Positions 35,671 through 45,351 of a stretch of 64,000 bases of DNA are shown one piece after another (position 1 is the stretch's first letter; every line of letters starts with the position of its first letter). Location of the stretch: assembly GCF_026535915.1 (NCBI RefSeq), contig NZ_JAFNPF010000003.1, forward strand, positions 20,372 to 84,371, in the 5' to 3' direction. Below the pieces are notes generated by a model that was not told the origin of the DNA, made no database searches, and was given only the letters and a program-made list of their open reading frames with translations. The translations under genes were made by a program, and so were the position numbers. The DNA comes from Snodgrassella sp945267035 (GTDB lineage: Bacteria > Pseudomonadota > Gammaproteobacteria > Burkholderiales > Neisseriaceae).

Positions 35671-36399
35671 ATGATTGAATTTAAAAATGTGCATAAATGG
35701 TTTCGCGATTTACACGTCATAAATGGAGTAGATCTGAAAGTTGAACAGGGTGAAGTGGTGGTGGTATGCGGACCATCTGGTAGTGGCAAGTCAACGCTGA
35801 TCCGCACTGTTAATCAGTTGGAAAAAATTCAGCAAGGTGAAATTTGGGTGGATGGAATAAATGTGGCCGCTCCGAATGCTGATCTCAATAAAATTCGAAC
35901 TGAAGTTGGTTTTGTGTTTCAGCATTTTAATTTATATCCACACTTATCTGTTCTGGAAAATATTGTGCTTTCGCCGATGAAAGTGAAAAAACAAAGTCGT
36001 GCTGATGCTGAAAAAAAAGCGAGAGAATTATTAAATATTGTAGGTTTGGATCATAAAGCAGATGCTTTCCCACAGCAATTATCAGGTGGTCAACAACAAC
36101 GGGTTGCCATTGCCCGCGGACTGGCTATGGAACCTCGGATAATGCTGTTTGATGAACCCACTTCTGCTCTCGATCCTGAAATGATTGGTGAAGTACTCAA
36201 AGTGATGAAGGATTTGGCTTTGAGTGGTATGACGATGATGGTGGTCACTCACGAGATGGGCTTTGCCAGAGAAGTTGCGGATAGAGTCGTTTTTGTGGAT
36301 CACGGAAAAATCGTGGAAGAAGCGCCACCGGAAGAGTTTTTTGCTCATCCGAAACATGAGCGAGCGCAGCAATTTTTAAACCAGTTGCTAACACATTAA
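35671..36399 (+). CDS. Polar amino acid ABC transporter ATP-binding protein (GlnQ-like)
   Basis: A 242-residue ABC ATPase of the amino-acid importer type (GlnQ/HisP-like). Walker A is GPSGSGKST, the Q-loop FVFQHFNLYPH, the signature LSGGQQQR, Walker B IMLFDEPTSALD and the switch histidine is in VVTHEMG. The ATG at 35671 has TGAGGA upstream; an extended frame starts 8 codons earlier but lacks a site. No permease or binding protein lies next to it, so its membrane partner must be encoded elsewhere. A terminator follows. Confidence 0.93.
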   Translation: MIEFKNVHKWFRDLHVINGVDLKVEQGEVVVVCGPSGSGKSTLIRTVNQLEKIQQGEIWVDGINVAAPNADLNKIRTEVGFVFQHFNLYPHLSVLENIVLSPMKVKKQSRADAEKKARELLNIVGLDHKADAFPQQLSGGQQQRVAIARGLAMEPRIMLFDEPTSALDPEMIGEVLKVMKDLALSGMTMMVVTHEMGFAREVADRVVFVDHGKIVEEAPPEEFFAHPKHERAQQFLNQLLTH

Positions 36400-36442
36400 A
36401 GAGTATTATCTTTGCAATAAGATTTATTTAATATACGAAATC

Positions 36443-36484
36443 AGTGTCAACAAGGAATAGTTTATTTCGGTTGGCACTTTTTTT
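36443..36484 (+). terminator. Terminator after the ABC ATPase gene
   Basis: AGTGTCAAC (36443-36451) pairs with GTTGGCACT (36470-36478) with one G-T pair, followed by T7. The loop of 18 bases is long but the stem and T-run are convincing. Confidence 0.78.
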
Positions 36485-36812
36485 ATATCTTCAAAAAAAG
36501 GTTTGGGCGGTTTTTAATTCTGACGAACTTCAAAAATAAGTGATTAGATTTATTCAAAAGCTTATTTTTACTCGCGACTAATTCATTATATAAACGATAT
36601 TTAGTTTCAACGACCATCATCTGTAAACAGAAATTTTACCCGCTACATAATGTTGAAGAATAGATCCATTTTCGGTTGCCGAATAATCCAGTTTCAAACT
36701 GTTGGTTTTTTATGGCAAAAATAAAATGTATGATATTATTCAATGGGTTAAATGATCAATATGCCTGAAGTGGTAATATATGATTATGACATAGTCTAAA
36801 TTTGAGGAGAAT
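36485..36812. other. Gene-free stretch before the DUF4282 gene
   Basis: About 330 AT-rich bases. No gene or RNA was recognised; it should hold the promoter of the downstream gene. Confidence 0.5.
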
Positions 36813-37157
36813 ATGATGGATGATAAAGGTTTTACAATAAAAGATTTTTTCTTTTTTAAGAAGATGTATACCCCGGTTTTCATTACTTTATTTTATTGGT
36901 TGTGTTTGTTTTGTATCGTACTGGTTGGTATAGGGATTCTATTCTCCAGTTTTCAATCATTCGAAATGAGTTTTGGCGCTGGATTATTTGGTATTTTTTC
37001 AGGAATCATTTTTATTCTAACAAATATCATTTTAGCGCGTTTGGGATTTGAATTAATCAGTATTTTATTCAAAATAAATAGTAATCTGGAAAAGCTGGTA
37101 TCAAGTCATTCAAGCATAAGTAGTTTAGATAATAAAACCGATCAAGATTCAGTATAG
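36813..37157 (+). CDS. DUF4282 domain membrane protein
   Basis: A 114-residue protein with the DUF4282 layout: a short cytosolic N terminus with an aromatic KDFFFFKKMYTP stretch, two membrane helices (about residues 20-45 and 52-78), then ILARLGFELISILFKIN and a polar tail. Function of the family is not known. GAGGAGA lies just upstream of two tandem ATGs at 36813 and 36816; either may be used. It is a single gene with AT-rich flanks. Confidence 0.8.
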   Translation: MMDDKGFTIKDFFFFKKMYTPVFITLFYWLCLFCIVLVGIGILFSSFQSFEMSFGAGLFGIFSGIIFILTNIILARLGFELISILFKINSNLEKLVSSHSSISSLDNKTDQDSV

Positions 37158-37495
37158 TTATTTGTATTTGATGATGTTTATAAAAAAATCGATATGGGTA
37201 CTACTTTAATCTGTTTACCTGATCTAGTTTCAATTGCTAATTTTTAGGTGAACGGCATTTAATCATAGTTGGTTGTTAGACAGGTCAGAGCAATAACTGC
37301 GTTGACAACCAATGATGATTTATTTGAACAATTAATATCTAGATGGCTTAATATCGATTATTCAGTTTTTAGTGTTATCAATGGTAGATTATTTGCTTAA
37401 AACGATGCTTGGTTGGCAATTGATCTTAAGCTTCTTTTTTTAGGTCTAAATATTAGGCTATGAAATGCTTATATTTTCTAATATTAAATAGGTTA
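37158..37495. other. Gene-free stretch between DUF4282 gene and metF
   Basis: About 340 bases with stops in all frames. No feature could be supported. Confidence 0.45.
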
Positions 37496-38329
37496 TTAAT
37501 ATCCCAGTCGCTGACAAATGGTAGAAACTAAACCAGCTTGATTTAGGGTATAGAAATGAAGGCTGGGTGCCCCTTGTCTTAATAATTGGTCGCACATCTC
37601 GGTAACAACATCCAATCCAAGTGATTTGATGGAAGCAGTATCATCTGCATAAGATTGAAGTTTTAGTCGCAACCAGCGAGGTATTTCGGCACCACAAGTT
37701 TCGGAAAATCGTGCCAATTTAGAAAAGCTGGCGATAGGCATGATGCCTGGAATAATGGGGATATCTACACCTCGAGATTGAACTTCATCGATAAACCAGA
37801 AGTAGCTATCGGCATTAAAGAAATATTGAGTAATGGCTGAATGGGCTCCTGCCTGACATTTGCGTACAAAGTGATTTATGTCATCTTCAGCACTGCGCGA
37901 CTGCGGATGAAATTCAGGGTATGCTGCCACTTTGATATGAAACCAATCATCAAATTCTTGTCGGATTAGTCCAACGAGTTCATTTGCGTATCGTAAGCCT
38001 TGTTGTCCGAAGCCAACTCCTGAAGGCACATCTCCACGTAATGCTACTATGTGGCGGATACCCATTTGTTTATATGTATGTAGCAGCTCTGTCATTTCCT
38101 CATTACTAGCGCCAATACATGCCAGATGGGGTGCAGCAGCCACACCATCATTCATGATGTCAGTAATGGTTTGAAGAGTACCGGCGCGGGTGGTGCCACC
38201 GGCTCCGTATGTACAGGAAAAATACTCAGGCTGATATTGGCTGAGTTGTTTACGGGTAATACTCAGTTTACGCCGACCCTCTTCAGAACGCGTCGGAAAA
38301 AATTCAAAGCTAAGTGGAATAACATTCAT
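37496..38329 (-). CDS. metF: 5,10-methylenetetrahydrofolate reductase
   Basis: MetF reduces methylene-THF to methyl-THF with NADH and FAD, feeding methionine synthesis. Recognisable parts are SFEFFPTRSEEG at the N terminus with the catalytic glutamate, CTYGAGGTTRAGT near residue 39, and ALRGDVPSG near residue 96. The 277-residue length is normal. AGGT precedes the ATG. It is a single gene here; metE or metH is not in the window. Confidence 0.95.
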   Translation of the reverse strand: MNVIPLSFEFFPTRSEEGRRKLSITRKQLSQYQPEYFSCTYGAGGTTRAGTLQTITDIMNDGVAAAPHLACIGASNEEMTELLHTYKQMGIRHIVALRGDVPSGVGFGQQGLRYANELVGLIRQEFDDWFHIKVAAYPEFHPQSRSAEDDINHFVRKCQAGAHSAITQYFFNADSYFWFIDEVQSRGVDIPIIPGIMPIASFSKLARFSETCGAEIPRWLRLKLQSYADDTASIKSLGLDVVTEMCDQLLRQGAPSLHFYTLNQAGLVSTICQRLGY

Positions 38330-38491
38330 GATTGACCTGAATGGCTAGTGGTTAGGTTGGTTGTAACCTTAACGTCTATGCCATGCTAAATCAATGTTTT
38401 ATTGGAATATTCCTTTGAAAAATTCTCCAGTTAGTATGAATGAAATTAATACTATCCTTTTTATGTTTTTATTTAAGTCTAACTCTGCCAG

Positions 38492-39763
38492 TTATTTTTC
38501 GGTTTGACGGCGGGTAAACTGGATTCCAAGTTGCTTGAGCTTACGGTAAAGATGGGTTCTTTCTAAGCCAACTTTTTGAGCAACTTTGCTCATATTGTGA
38601 CCTTCGTGCGCAATATGGTATTCGAAATATCTTCTTTCCAGATTTTCTCTTAGTTCACGCAATGGTAGATCAAAGTCGAATTTACCCACGTTTTCCAGTG
38701 GCTGTTGATGGGTAAACTGGTTAAGTATGCTGTTGACGGCTTTAACATCTACTTCGTTATTCTCAGCCGTAAGCATTAAACTTTTTACGATATTGCGCAG
38801 TTGTTCCAAATTTCCCGGCCAATTGTATTGGCGTAATTCGTTTAGGGCTGCTGTGGTAAATTTTACAATCGGAATCTTTTGACTTTCTGCCAGCTCGGTG
38901 GTGATTTGTTCAACCAGAAATACCATATCGTCCAGTTGCGCACGCAGCGGTGGAATAGCAACGATTAATGATGATAGGGTATGCAAAAGTTTGTTATCTT
39001 GCAGCGTGTCGCTCATCATTTCTTTGATCGGGCGACTGCAAATACATATCACTCGGGCGTTATAGCGGTCGGCTTTGGTTAGAAGAAAGCCAATGCCTTG
39101 TTGGGTACTTTTCCCATACTGAGAAATGTCACCCAGATAAAGTATGCCATTGCTGGCTTTTTGCAAAAGTTCGATCGGTGCATCAACTATCTGGTCAATT
39201 TGACTGGGCTCAATCCAAGGGGTGCCACTTTTATGAAGCGCCCGAGCCACCAGTTCAAAAGGTGATCCCATTTCGCCAGTCAACAATACCGGAGAACTGA
39301 ACCGAGCGATTTGCTCTAATTGTTGATTCAATTCTTTGATAACCTGACTGTGACCAAGTTTGTCTAGGGACAGGTTAGACGCTGCCTGCATTTGCCCATA
39401 TTTGAGAGCACGGTCAACTGTGCTAAGTAGTTTTTGCAGGGAAATGGGCTTTTCCAGAAAGTCCAATGCCCCGATTTTAGTAGCCTCAACGGCGGTATCG
39501 ATACTGGCATGGCCGCTCATCATCACCACTGGCATGGTCAGCTGTCCGGATTTAGCCCACTCTTTTAATAGGGTAATTCCATCGCAATCTGGCATCCAGA
39601 TATCCAGCAATACCATTGCCGGACGGGTTTGCTGACGCAGCTGGCGAGCAGTATCTGCATTCTCGGCAACGGTGACGGTATAGCCTTCATCCTGTAATAT
39701 TTCTGATAATAGATCGCGGATGCCTACTTCATCGTCAACAATTAATATATCACTGCTTCGCAT
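38492..39763 (-). CDS. ntrX: NtrX-type response regulator with degenerate AAA+ domain
   Basis: The 423-residue regulator has a receiver domain (about residues 1-120; phosphoacceptor D54, conserved K105), a reduced AAA+ region (about 135-350) and a Fis-type helix-turn-helix (KVAQKVGLERTHLYRKLKQLG). In the AAA+ part the Walker A site reads GEMGSPFE, without the GKE lysine, and the segment that carries the sigma-54 contact loop GAFTGA is absent. It therefore cannot act as a normal sigma-54 activator, as noted for neisserial NtrX. It starts 1 base after the ntrY stop. Confidence 0.94.
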   Translation of the reverse strand: MRSSDILIVDDEVGIRDLLSEILQDEGYTVTVAENADTARQLRQQTRPAMVLLDIWMPDCDGITLLKEWAKSGQLTMPVVMMSGHASIDTAVEATKIGALDFLEKPISLQKLLSTVDRALKYGQMQAASNLSLDKLGHSQVIKELNQQLEQIARFSSPVLLTGEMGSPFELVARALHKSGTPWIEPSQIDQIVDAPIELLQKASNGILYLGDISQYGKSTQQGIGFLLTKADRYNARVICICSRPIKEMMSDTLQDNKLLHTLSSLIVAIPPLRAQLDDMVFLVEQITTELAESQKIPIVKFTTAALNELRQYNWPGNLEQLRNIVKSLMLTAENNEVDVKAVNSILNQFTHQQPLENVGKFDFDLPLRELRENLERRYFEYHIAHEGHNMSKVAQKVGLERTHLYRKLKQLGIQFTRRQTEK

Positions 39764-39764
39764 T

Positions 39765-41861
39765 TCAATTCACCTGTGAGGGTAACGTTATTTTGATACA
39801 AGCCAGCTCGGTTTCCTGATTACTGATCTGGATCCGTCCACCATGTTCTTCAATAATCTTTTTAACTACCGATAATCCCAAACCTGTACCACTGGGTTTA
39901 TCGGTAACATAAGGATCAAATGCATGTAATAGCATTTCCTGACTAAATGTTTTGCCGTTATTGCTTACGTAGAAAAGAATATGTTCGTTATGTAATTCCG
40001 TTGTTACGCTAACAGTGGGGGCGCTATCTGATGCTGCAGCCTCCACAGCATTTTTGAACAAGTTATGGATAACTTGTCGCATTGCACCGCTGTCTGCATT
40101 CACAATCATTTCTATCTTACTCAAATTGACCTCAAATGTACAATTACTACCTTCATATAGGACTAAAACTTCACGAATAAGTTCATTTAAGTCAAGATAA
40201 GTTAAGTTAAGTTGTGGTGCGCGAGCATAATTGCGAAAGGTTTCTACCATATCTTTCATGGCTGAAACCTGCCGAATAATGGTGTTGGTTGCTCGGTTTA
40301 GAATCTGGGCGTCCGATTCGTTTAGTTTATCATTTAATTTCCAGGCAAGTCTTTCTGCTGAAAGCTGAATCGGAGTGAGTGGATTGCGTATTTCATGTGC
40401 TAGACGTTGTGCCACTTCGCCCCATGCTGCTTCTTTCTGCGCACTGACTAAGGCAGTTACGTCGTCAAATACTAACACTGTTCCGCCGCCACTATCTGCA
40501 GGGAGGGGGGTAGCTTTACCTAAGAGAATAAGGGTTTCATCTTTATGGTTGTAAGTTATTTGTACTGATTTGGTTTGATATTCGGTAGCCAGTATCTGTT
40601 GGAATACTTCGGCTAACATGGCCATTTGTGGACTGTTGTGTTCAGCCAGTTGGCTGATGCTGTATCCCATACAAGGGCTCAAGCTTTGTCCCAGTATGTT
40701 TTCTGCCATTACGTTGTAGGTAATAAGGTTACCCTGTGGATTGAGGGTGACGACGCCGGTGGTTAGACTGTTGAGAATATGCTCCAGATAATGACGTGCC
40801 GCTTCTTGTTGGCTACGAGCATGCCTGAGTTGGGTGGTCATGTGATTGAAAAGTTCGGTCAGTTTGCCGAGTTCATCTTTTCCATAGATGGTTTGCTGCA
40901 CACTCAAATCCCCTTTGGCTACTGCGCGAGCACCTTCTGCCAGTGAAAGAATGGGGGCGACAAAACGACGAGCGAAATATAAAGCCACCAATAAAGCCAA
41001 AATAATTGCCAGCAGCGTCGCCATTAATAAGGTGGCCAGAAAGAAGGTTTGAAGGCTTTCTTTGGTAAAGCTTAGCTCTCCATATTTGGCATGGGCGGCT
41101 TCAATCAAGGTGGCATCTCTGGCCACTTTGCTGGAAACAGGTTGACGGAAAAAGAGTGCTTTGTCGTTATGACCACTAGGATCAGGAACGAATAACCAAC
41201 CCTGCGAATAAAGTATGTTATTGATGCTTTCCAGTTCACGCACCGAACCACTGTTGCGAAGTTGATTAATGGCTTCGGTGCTGAGGCTGGCAACAGGTAA
41301 ATGATTCGGATTGTGCTCTACAAGAGGTTTATTCGTATTGATATTTTGAATTTGAAGTTGGCTGAATGGTATATCTTCAGCGTAATTTTTTAATACTGGG
41401 GTTAATGGCTGCTGCAAGCTACTGGCGGCAATTAAAGCGATTTGAATGTTGGTGGCACGACTAACGCTATTATCCAATTCGTAATCAAGGGCAGATTTAC
41501 TTAAACTGAGGCTACGATTGAGGGCTTCTTCGGTATCATTGCCAAACCAAGAATGAATACTGTGAGAAATAAATTGTGCAGACACACCAAACAAAAAAAT
41601 ACCGGGTAATATGGCAACCAGAGTAAACATGGTGGCCAAGCGTACGGCGATTCTGGAACCAAATTCATGGCGATGGCGGCTTTGCAATAATTTCCACCAG
41701 TATGCACCAACCATCAGAACCAAAGCGATAAGGAGCAGGGAAGCAAAACCAAATGCAATCCAAAAATATCCTGATAGAAAGCCAGTATTACCTGTAGCAA
41801 CGGTCAACACATACAAGGTGACGACGCAAAGTACTACCAGTATGAAAATAAACCGACTCAT
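39765..41861 (-). CDS. ntrY: NtrY-type membrane sensor histidine kinase
   Basis: The sensor partner of NtrX; in neisseriae the pair affects respiratory genes. The N terminus has three or four membrane helices and a periplasmic loop, then HAMP (about residues 300-355), PAS (about 365-470), HisKA with the phosphorylated histidine in LAHEIRNPLTPIQLSAERL, and HATPase with NLFKNAVEAA and GTGLGLSVVKKIIEEHGG. I prefer the ATG at 41861, with GGAA upstream, 4 bases after the DUF4390 stop; the ATG at 41876 would overlap that gene by 11 bases. Confidence 0.95.
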   Translation of the reverse strand: MSRFIFILVVLCVVTLYVLTVATGNTGFLSGYFWIAFGFASLLLIALVLMVGAYWWKLLQSRHRHEFGSRIAVRLATMFTLVAILPGIFLFGVSAQFISHSIHSWFGNDTEEALNRSLSLSKSALDYELDNSVSRATNIQIALIAASSLQQPLTPVLKNYAEDIPFSQLQIQNINTNKPLVEHNPNHLPVASLSTEAINQLRNSGSVRELESINNILYSQGWLFVPDPSGHNDKALFFRQPVSSKVARDATLIEAAHAKYGELSFTKESLQTFFLATLLMATLLAIILALLVALYFARRFVAPILSLAEGARAVAKGDLSVQQTIYGKDELGKLTELFNHMTTQLRHARSQQEAARHYLEHILNSLTTGVVTLNPQGNLITYNVMAENILGQSLSPCMGYSISQLAEHNSPQMAMLAEVFQQILATEYQTKSVQITYNHKDETLILLGKATPLPADSGGGTVLVFDDVTALVSAQKEAAWGEVAQRLAHEIRNPLTPIQLSAERLAWKLNDKLNESDAQILNRATNTIIRQVSAMKDMVETFRNYARAPQLNLTYLDLNELIREVLVLYEGSNCTFEVNLSKIEMIVNADSGAMRQVIHNLFKNAVEAAASDSAPTVSVTTELHNEHILFYVSNNGKTFSQEMLLHAFDPYVTDKPSGTGLGLSVVKKIIEEHGGRIQISNQETELACIKITLPSQVN

Positions 41862-41865
41862 TGTC

Positions 41866-42462
41866 TTATTCCGCATTGATGATCAGGTGATGCCAGCCAG
41901 AATCAAGCTGCCAACTGTGCGAAGTCAAAGCATTGATTTGAAAAGGCTTGGGTAATTGGCTGATACTCAGGCTTAAACGTACATCCGCACGTACTTCTTT
42001 GGTGGTAGCTCCACTTAGTGCGCCTTTATTCAAAACTCGCCAATTGGCTACAGCACCAATTGCTTTCAGCGCGGTATCGAGGCTGTTGTATTCTGTAGAA
42101 AAGGTTGGCCCCATACTGACACGGTATCGACCAGTCAATGGGTGGTAGGTCAGTTTAAACTGAATGAGATTATCCCCACCAATAAGATTATTAATGCGGT
42201 TACGATAAGAGGCTAGAGTAGGCGCGTTCAGTTGATAATTTAGGTCGAAATTGAGCGGTACTCCCTGATTGAGTGCTTGTTTTAGTTGATCAGGTAATTG
42301 TAGATTGAAGCGACTATTAATCGAAAGCTGACCGTTACTGGTAATGGTAGCTTGTGCACGAATGGTGCTAATGCCTTCTGCCTGTACTACTGTGATGTAC
42401 AGGCAGAGTACGAAGGCAGCAAAAAGACTAAGTTTTGTCGATAAGCGCGTAGAAAAAGCCAT
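41866..42462 (-). CDS. DUF4390 domain periplasmic protein
   Basis: A 198-residue protein with a signal peptide (about residues 1-32, ending TVVQAEG) and a DUF4390 domain, usually found just upstream of ntrY in Betaproteobacteria. Its role is unknown; the constant linkage suggests it serves the NtrY sensor or its signal. I chose the ATG at 42462, which gives a proper signal sequence; an upstream ATG adds 16 residues. It overlaps the end of rsmB by 35 bases. Confidence 0.85.
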   Translation of the reverse strand: MAFSTRLSTKLSLFAAFVLCLYITVVQAEGISTIRAQATITSNGQLSINSRFNLQLPDQLKQALNQGVPLNFDLNYQLNAPTLASYRNRINNLIGGDNLIQFKLTYHPLTGRYRVSMGPTFSTEYNSLDTALKAIGAVANWRVLNKGALSGATTKEVRADVRLSLSISQLPKPFQINALTSHSWQLDSGWHHLIINAE

Positions 42463-43681
42463 CTTGTTTGCTGTTAGGTAACAATATTTGTGATTGACGT
42501 TCGCGTGCATCCGAATGCCGAGCTAAAAACCGCGCCAGTTGCTGCTGGTTCTCTTCAATAAAAATCGAACAAGTTGCCAGAAGCATGCGTCCACCCGGTT
42601 TGAGTGTCTGCCATAAGCTATCTAGAAGGGCTTCTTGCTGTTGGGCAGTTGTACTGCTGTCATGCGGTTGGCGCAACCATTTTATATCCGGATGTCGTTT
42701 TGTGACACCCGAAGCAGTACAAGGCACATCGGCAAGAATGGCATCAAAAGCCTGACCATCATACCATGACTGTAGGTCTTTTGCGTCAGCACATTGCAGA
42801 TGAGCGTGAAGTTGGAGACGTAGTAAGTTACTTTCTACACGTTCAAGCCGTTTGGGATCGATATCTAATGCGGTGACGTCGCAGTCAGCCCACTCCAGTA
42901 TATGACCGGTTTTGCCTCCCGGAGCAGCACAGGCATCCAGTATTCGTTCTCCTTGAAGAGGATTGAGCAATGCTATGGCTTGCTGGGCACCATAATCCTG
43001 TACCGAGACATGTCCTTCAGCAAATCCGGGCAGATTTTGTACGTTAACCGGTTTATCCAGCATAACGCAATGAGAATCCAGTATTTTAGCGTCAATATGT
43101 ACGGTGTTTAACATCGCCAGATATTGTTCGGCATTGCTGTAACGACGATTGATGCGTAAAGTCATTGGTGGATGTTGCATGTAGGCGTTAACAATATTAT
43201 GCCAGTACTTTGGATATTGTTTTTTCAGGTAATCAAGCCACCACTGCGGTAGATTATAACGTGCTACATGGTGTTGTTCAGCCGCAGCAACTAAAGCATC
43301 TTGTTCTCGCAGAAAGCGACGTAAAATAGCATTGGTCAATTTCTGATAGCGTCCGCCGTGTAGCCGACGAGCATAATCAACAGCTTCATTGACCACAGCA
43401 TGGGGAGCATTTCGGGTAAAAGCAAGCTGGTATAAGGCAACAAATAATAGGTGCTGAATTTCAGCAGCGGGTAGCGTTTTTGTCATTTGTCGCACTAATT
43501 GCTGTAATAAACCCAAGTAGCGCAAGCTGCCGTGGCTTAAGGCCTGGAGAGTGGCTTTATCTGCCCCAGTCAATTCTGGATGTTGGAGTGAAACGCGTGT
43601 CAAAACTTCATTTAGATTATGTCCATCTAACACTTCGCCAATACTTTTAGCCGCGAGTTGCTGAGCAAGAGCCATACTCAT
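42428..43681 (-). CDS. rsmB: 16S rRNA (cytosine967-C5)-methyltransferase
   Basis: RsmB methylates C967 of 16S rRNA. An N-terminal NusB-like RNA-binding domain (about residues 1-140) is followed by the Rossmann methyltransferase. SAM site LDACAAPGGKTGHILE, and the two active cysteines in PCTASGVTKRHPDIKW and LATCSIFIEEN, are visible. Its ATG overlaps the fmt stop by 4 bases (ATGA). A second ATG two codons on is possible. The 417-residue length is normal. Confidence 0.95.
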   Translation of the reverse strand: MSMALAQQLAAKSIGEVLDGHNLNEVLTRVSLQHPELTGADKATLQALSHGSLRYLGLLQQLVRQMTKTLPAAEIQHLLFVALYQLAFTRNAPHAVVNEAVDYARRLHGGRYQKLTNAILRRFLREQDALVAAAEQHHVARYNLPQWWLDYLKKQYPKYWHNIVNAYMQHPPMTLRINRRYSNAEQYLAMLNTVHIDAKILDSHCVMLDKPVNVQNLPGFAEGHVSVQDYGAQQAIALLNPLQGERILDACAAPGGKTGHILEWADCDVTALDIDPKRLERVESNLLRLQLHAHLQCADAKDLQSWYDGQAFDAILADVPCTASGVTKRHPDIKWLRQPHDSSTTAQQQEALLDSLWQTLKPGGRMLLATCSIFIEENQQQLARFLARHSDARERQSQILLPNSKQDGFFYALIDKT

Positions 43682-44619
43682 GAATGTGACTCCGCAGAGG
43701 GAAAAATAGTGCCGATAGAAAGGGCATTGCCGGCTTGAAATGCATTGACCGGCATGGCTTTACTGCCAGCTTTCTGAAGTAATTCAATACTTAGCGCTTT
43801 GCTGCCACATGCAACAATCAAGTGATGCTCATCACTTTGAACAATGGTACCTGGCTGACCTGAGCCTTCAACGACCTGAGCGCGCCAAATTTTTAAAGGC
43901 TTATCCTGCCACAATGTCCATGAGCCGGGTACAGGGTTGAATGCTCGGATCTGACGGTTAATTTCATCTGCCGAACGGTGCCAGTTTATTTGAGCTTCTG
44001 CTTTGGACAATTTATGAGCATAAGTCACCCCAGTTTCAGGCTGAGAAATGGGTTTTAATTGATCCAAATGTTGTAAATTTGCAACAATTGCTTTAGCTCC
44101 TAACGCCATCAAACCATCATGTACCTGTGCAGCTGTATCATTTTCTCCAATAGGATATAAATGACGACTAAGGATGGCACCGGTATCCAATCCGGCATCC
44201 ATTTGCATGATACAGATACCCGTTTCGCTGTCACCAGCTTCAATAGCACGCTGGATTGGCGCTGCGCCGCGCCATCGTGGCAACAGTGAAGCGTGAATAT
44301 TCAGACAACCATAGCGTGGTATGGTTAAAACAGATTGAGGCAGCAACAATCCATAAGCAGCCACAACCATTACATCCGCTTGAATCGCTCGTATATGTGC
44401 TTGTATTTCAGGATCTTTTAAAGAGGTGGGTTGTTGAATATCCAACTCTAATGACAAAGCTAATTGCTTTACAGGGCTGGATTGTTGTTTCATGCCGCGT
44501 CCACTTGGACGGTCTGGCTGAGTCAGTACCAGTGGTACATCAAATCCAGCAGCCACAATCGCTTGCAGGGATGCAGCAGCGAAATCGGGTGTGCCAGCGA
44601 AAATAATGGAAGGCTTCAT
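43678..44619 (-). CDS. fmt: Methionyl-tRNA formyltransferase
   Basis: Fmt formylates initiator Met-tRNA using 10-formyl-THF. The N-terminal domain has IIFAGTPDFAAASL and the active-site stretch LNIHASLLPRWRGAAPIQRA (catalytic Asn, His), with MDAGLDTGAIL later. The C-terminal OB-like domain covers about residues 205-310. The 313-residue length is normal. It lies between def and rsmB, the common order of this translation-related operon. Confidence 0.96.
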   Translation of the reverse strand: MKPSIIFAGTPDFAAASLQAIVAAGFDVPLVLTQPDRPSGRGMKQQSSPVKQLALSLELDIQQPTSLKDPEIQAHIRAIQADVMVVAAYGLLLPQSVLTIPRYGCLNIHASLLPRWRGAAPIQRAIEAGDSETGICIMQMDAGLDTGAILSRHLYPIGENDTAAQVHDGLMALGAKAIVANLQHLDQLKPISQPETGVTYAHKLSKAEAQINWHRSADEINRQIRAFNPVPGSWTLWQDKPLKIWRAQVVEGSGQPGTIVQSDEHHLIVACGSKALSIELLQKAGSKAMPVNAFQAGNALSIGTIFPSAESHS

Positions 44620-44690
44620 GCTGTTGATCCAAAATGCATTTTGATTAAAGATAAGAAAAATTTAGCTGTTTGAATGGATAAGCATTTAAC

Positions 44691-45194
44691 TTACATTCTT
44701 TCGCGCGCACGCTTTTTCAGCTTGGTTTTTATGCGGTTTTGTTTTAATGACGAAAGATATTCAACAAAGACTTTTCCGGCTAAATGATCTAACTCATGTT
44801 GAATACAGATGGCCAATAAACCGTCTGCTTCCAGTACGAATTTTTCGCCATGCTCATCATAAGCTTCAACAGTTACCCGCTCTGCACGATGGACTGTTTC
44901 ATAAATCCCAGGCACAGACAAGCAACCTTCTTCAAATTCAGTATCACCTTCTTTATGAGTAATCACTGGGTTAATGAAAACACGTAACTGATCACGTTCT
45001 TCAGACAAATCCATGACCACAACTTGTTTATGTACATTGACCTGTGTAGCAGCCAAGCCAATACCACGCGCTTGGTACATGGTTTCAGCCATGTCTGCAA
45101 CTAAAGCAAGAATTTTGTCATCGAATTCTTCAACAGGTTGCGCAATGGTATGTAAACGCTCATCAGGATATTGTAAAATGTTTAAGAGTGCCAT
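44691..45194 (-). CDS. def: Peptide deformylase
   Basis: Def removes the N-formyl group from new proteins using a metal ion. All three motifs are present: GIGLAATQV (about residue 44), EEGCLSVPG with the metal-binding cysteine, and QHELDH with the two histidines and catalytic glutamate. The 167-residue length is typical. It is the first gene of the leftward operon def-fmt-rsmB-DUF4390-ntrY-ntrX and divergent from a LysM gene. Confidence 0.97.
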   Translation of the reverse strand: MALLNILQYPDERLHTIAQPVEEFDDKILALVADMAETMYQARGIGLAATQVNVHKQVVVMDLSEERDQLRVFINPVITHKEGDTEFEEGCLSVPGIYETVHRAERVTVEAYDEHGEKFVLEADGLLAICIQHELDHLAGKVFVEYLSSLKQNRIKTKLKKRARERM

Positions 45195-45351
45195 TTTGTT
45201 TCAAAATTCCTTCTTTGATGTGACAACACTATATGATGGCGATTGCGAATTTTTAAAGATTATCGATAGAGTTTCAGGTAAACTGCCTGCAATTCTCTTA
45301 TCATGATTAACAAATCATACTAAAATAGCATTTTAGCTAAGGATACTTTAC

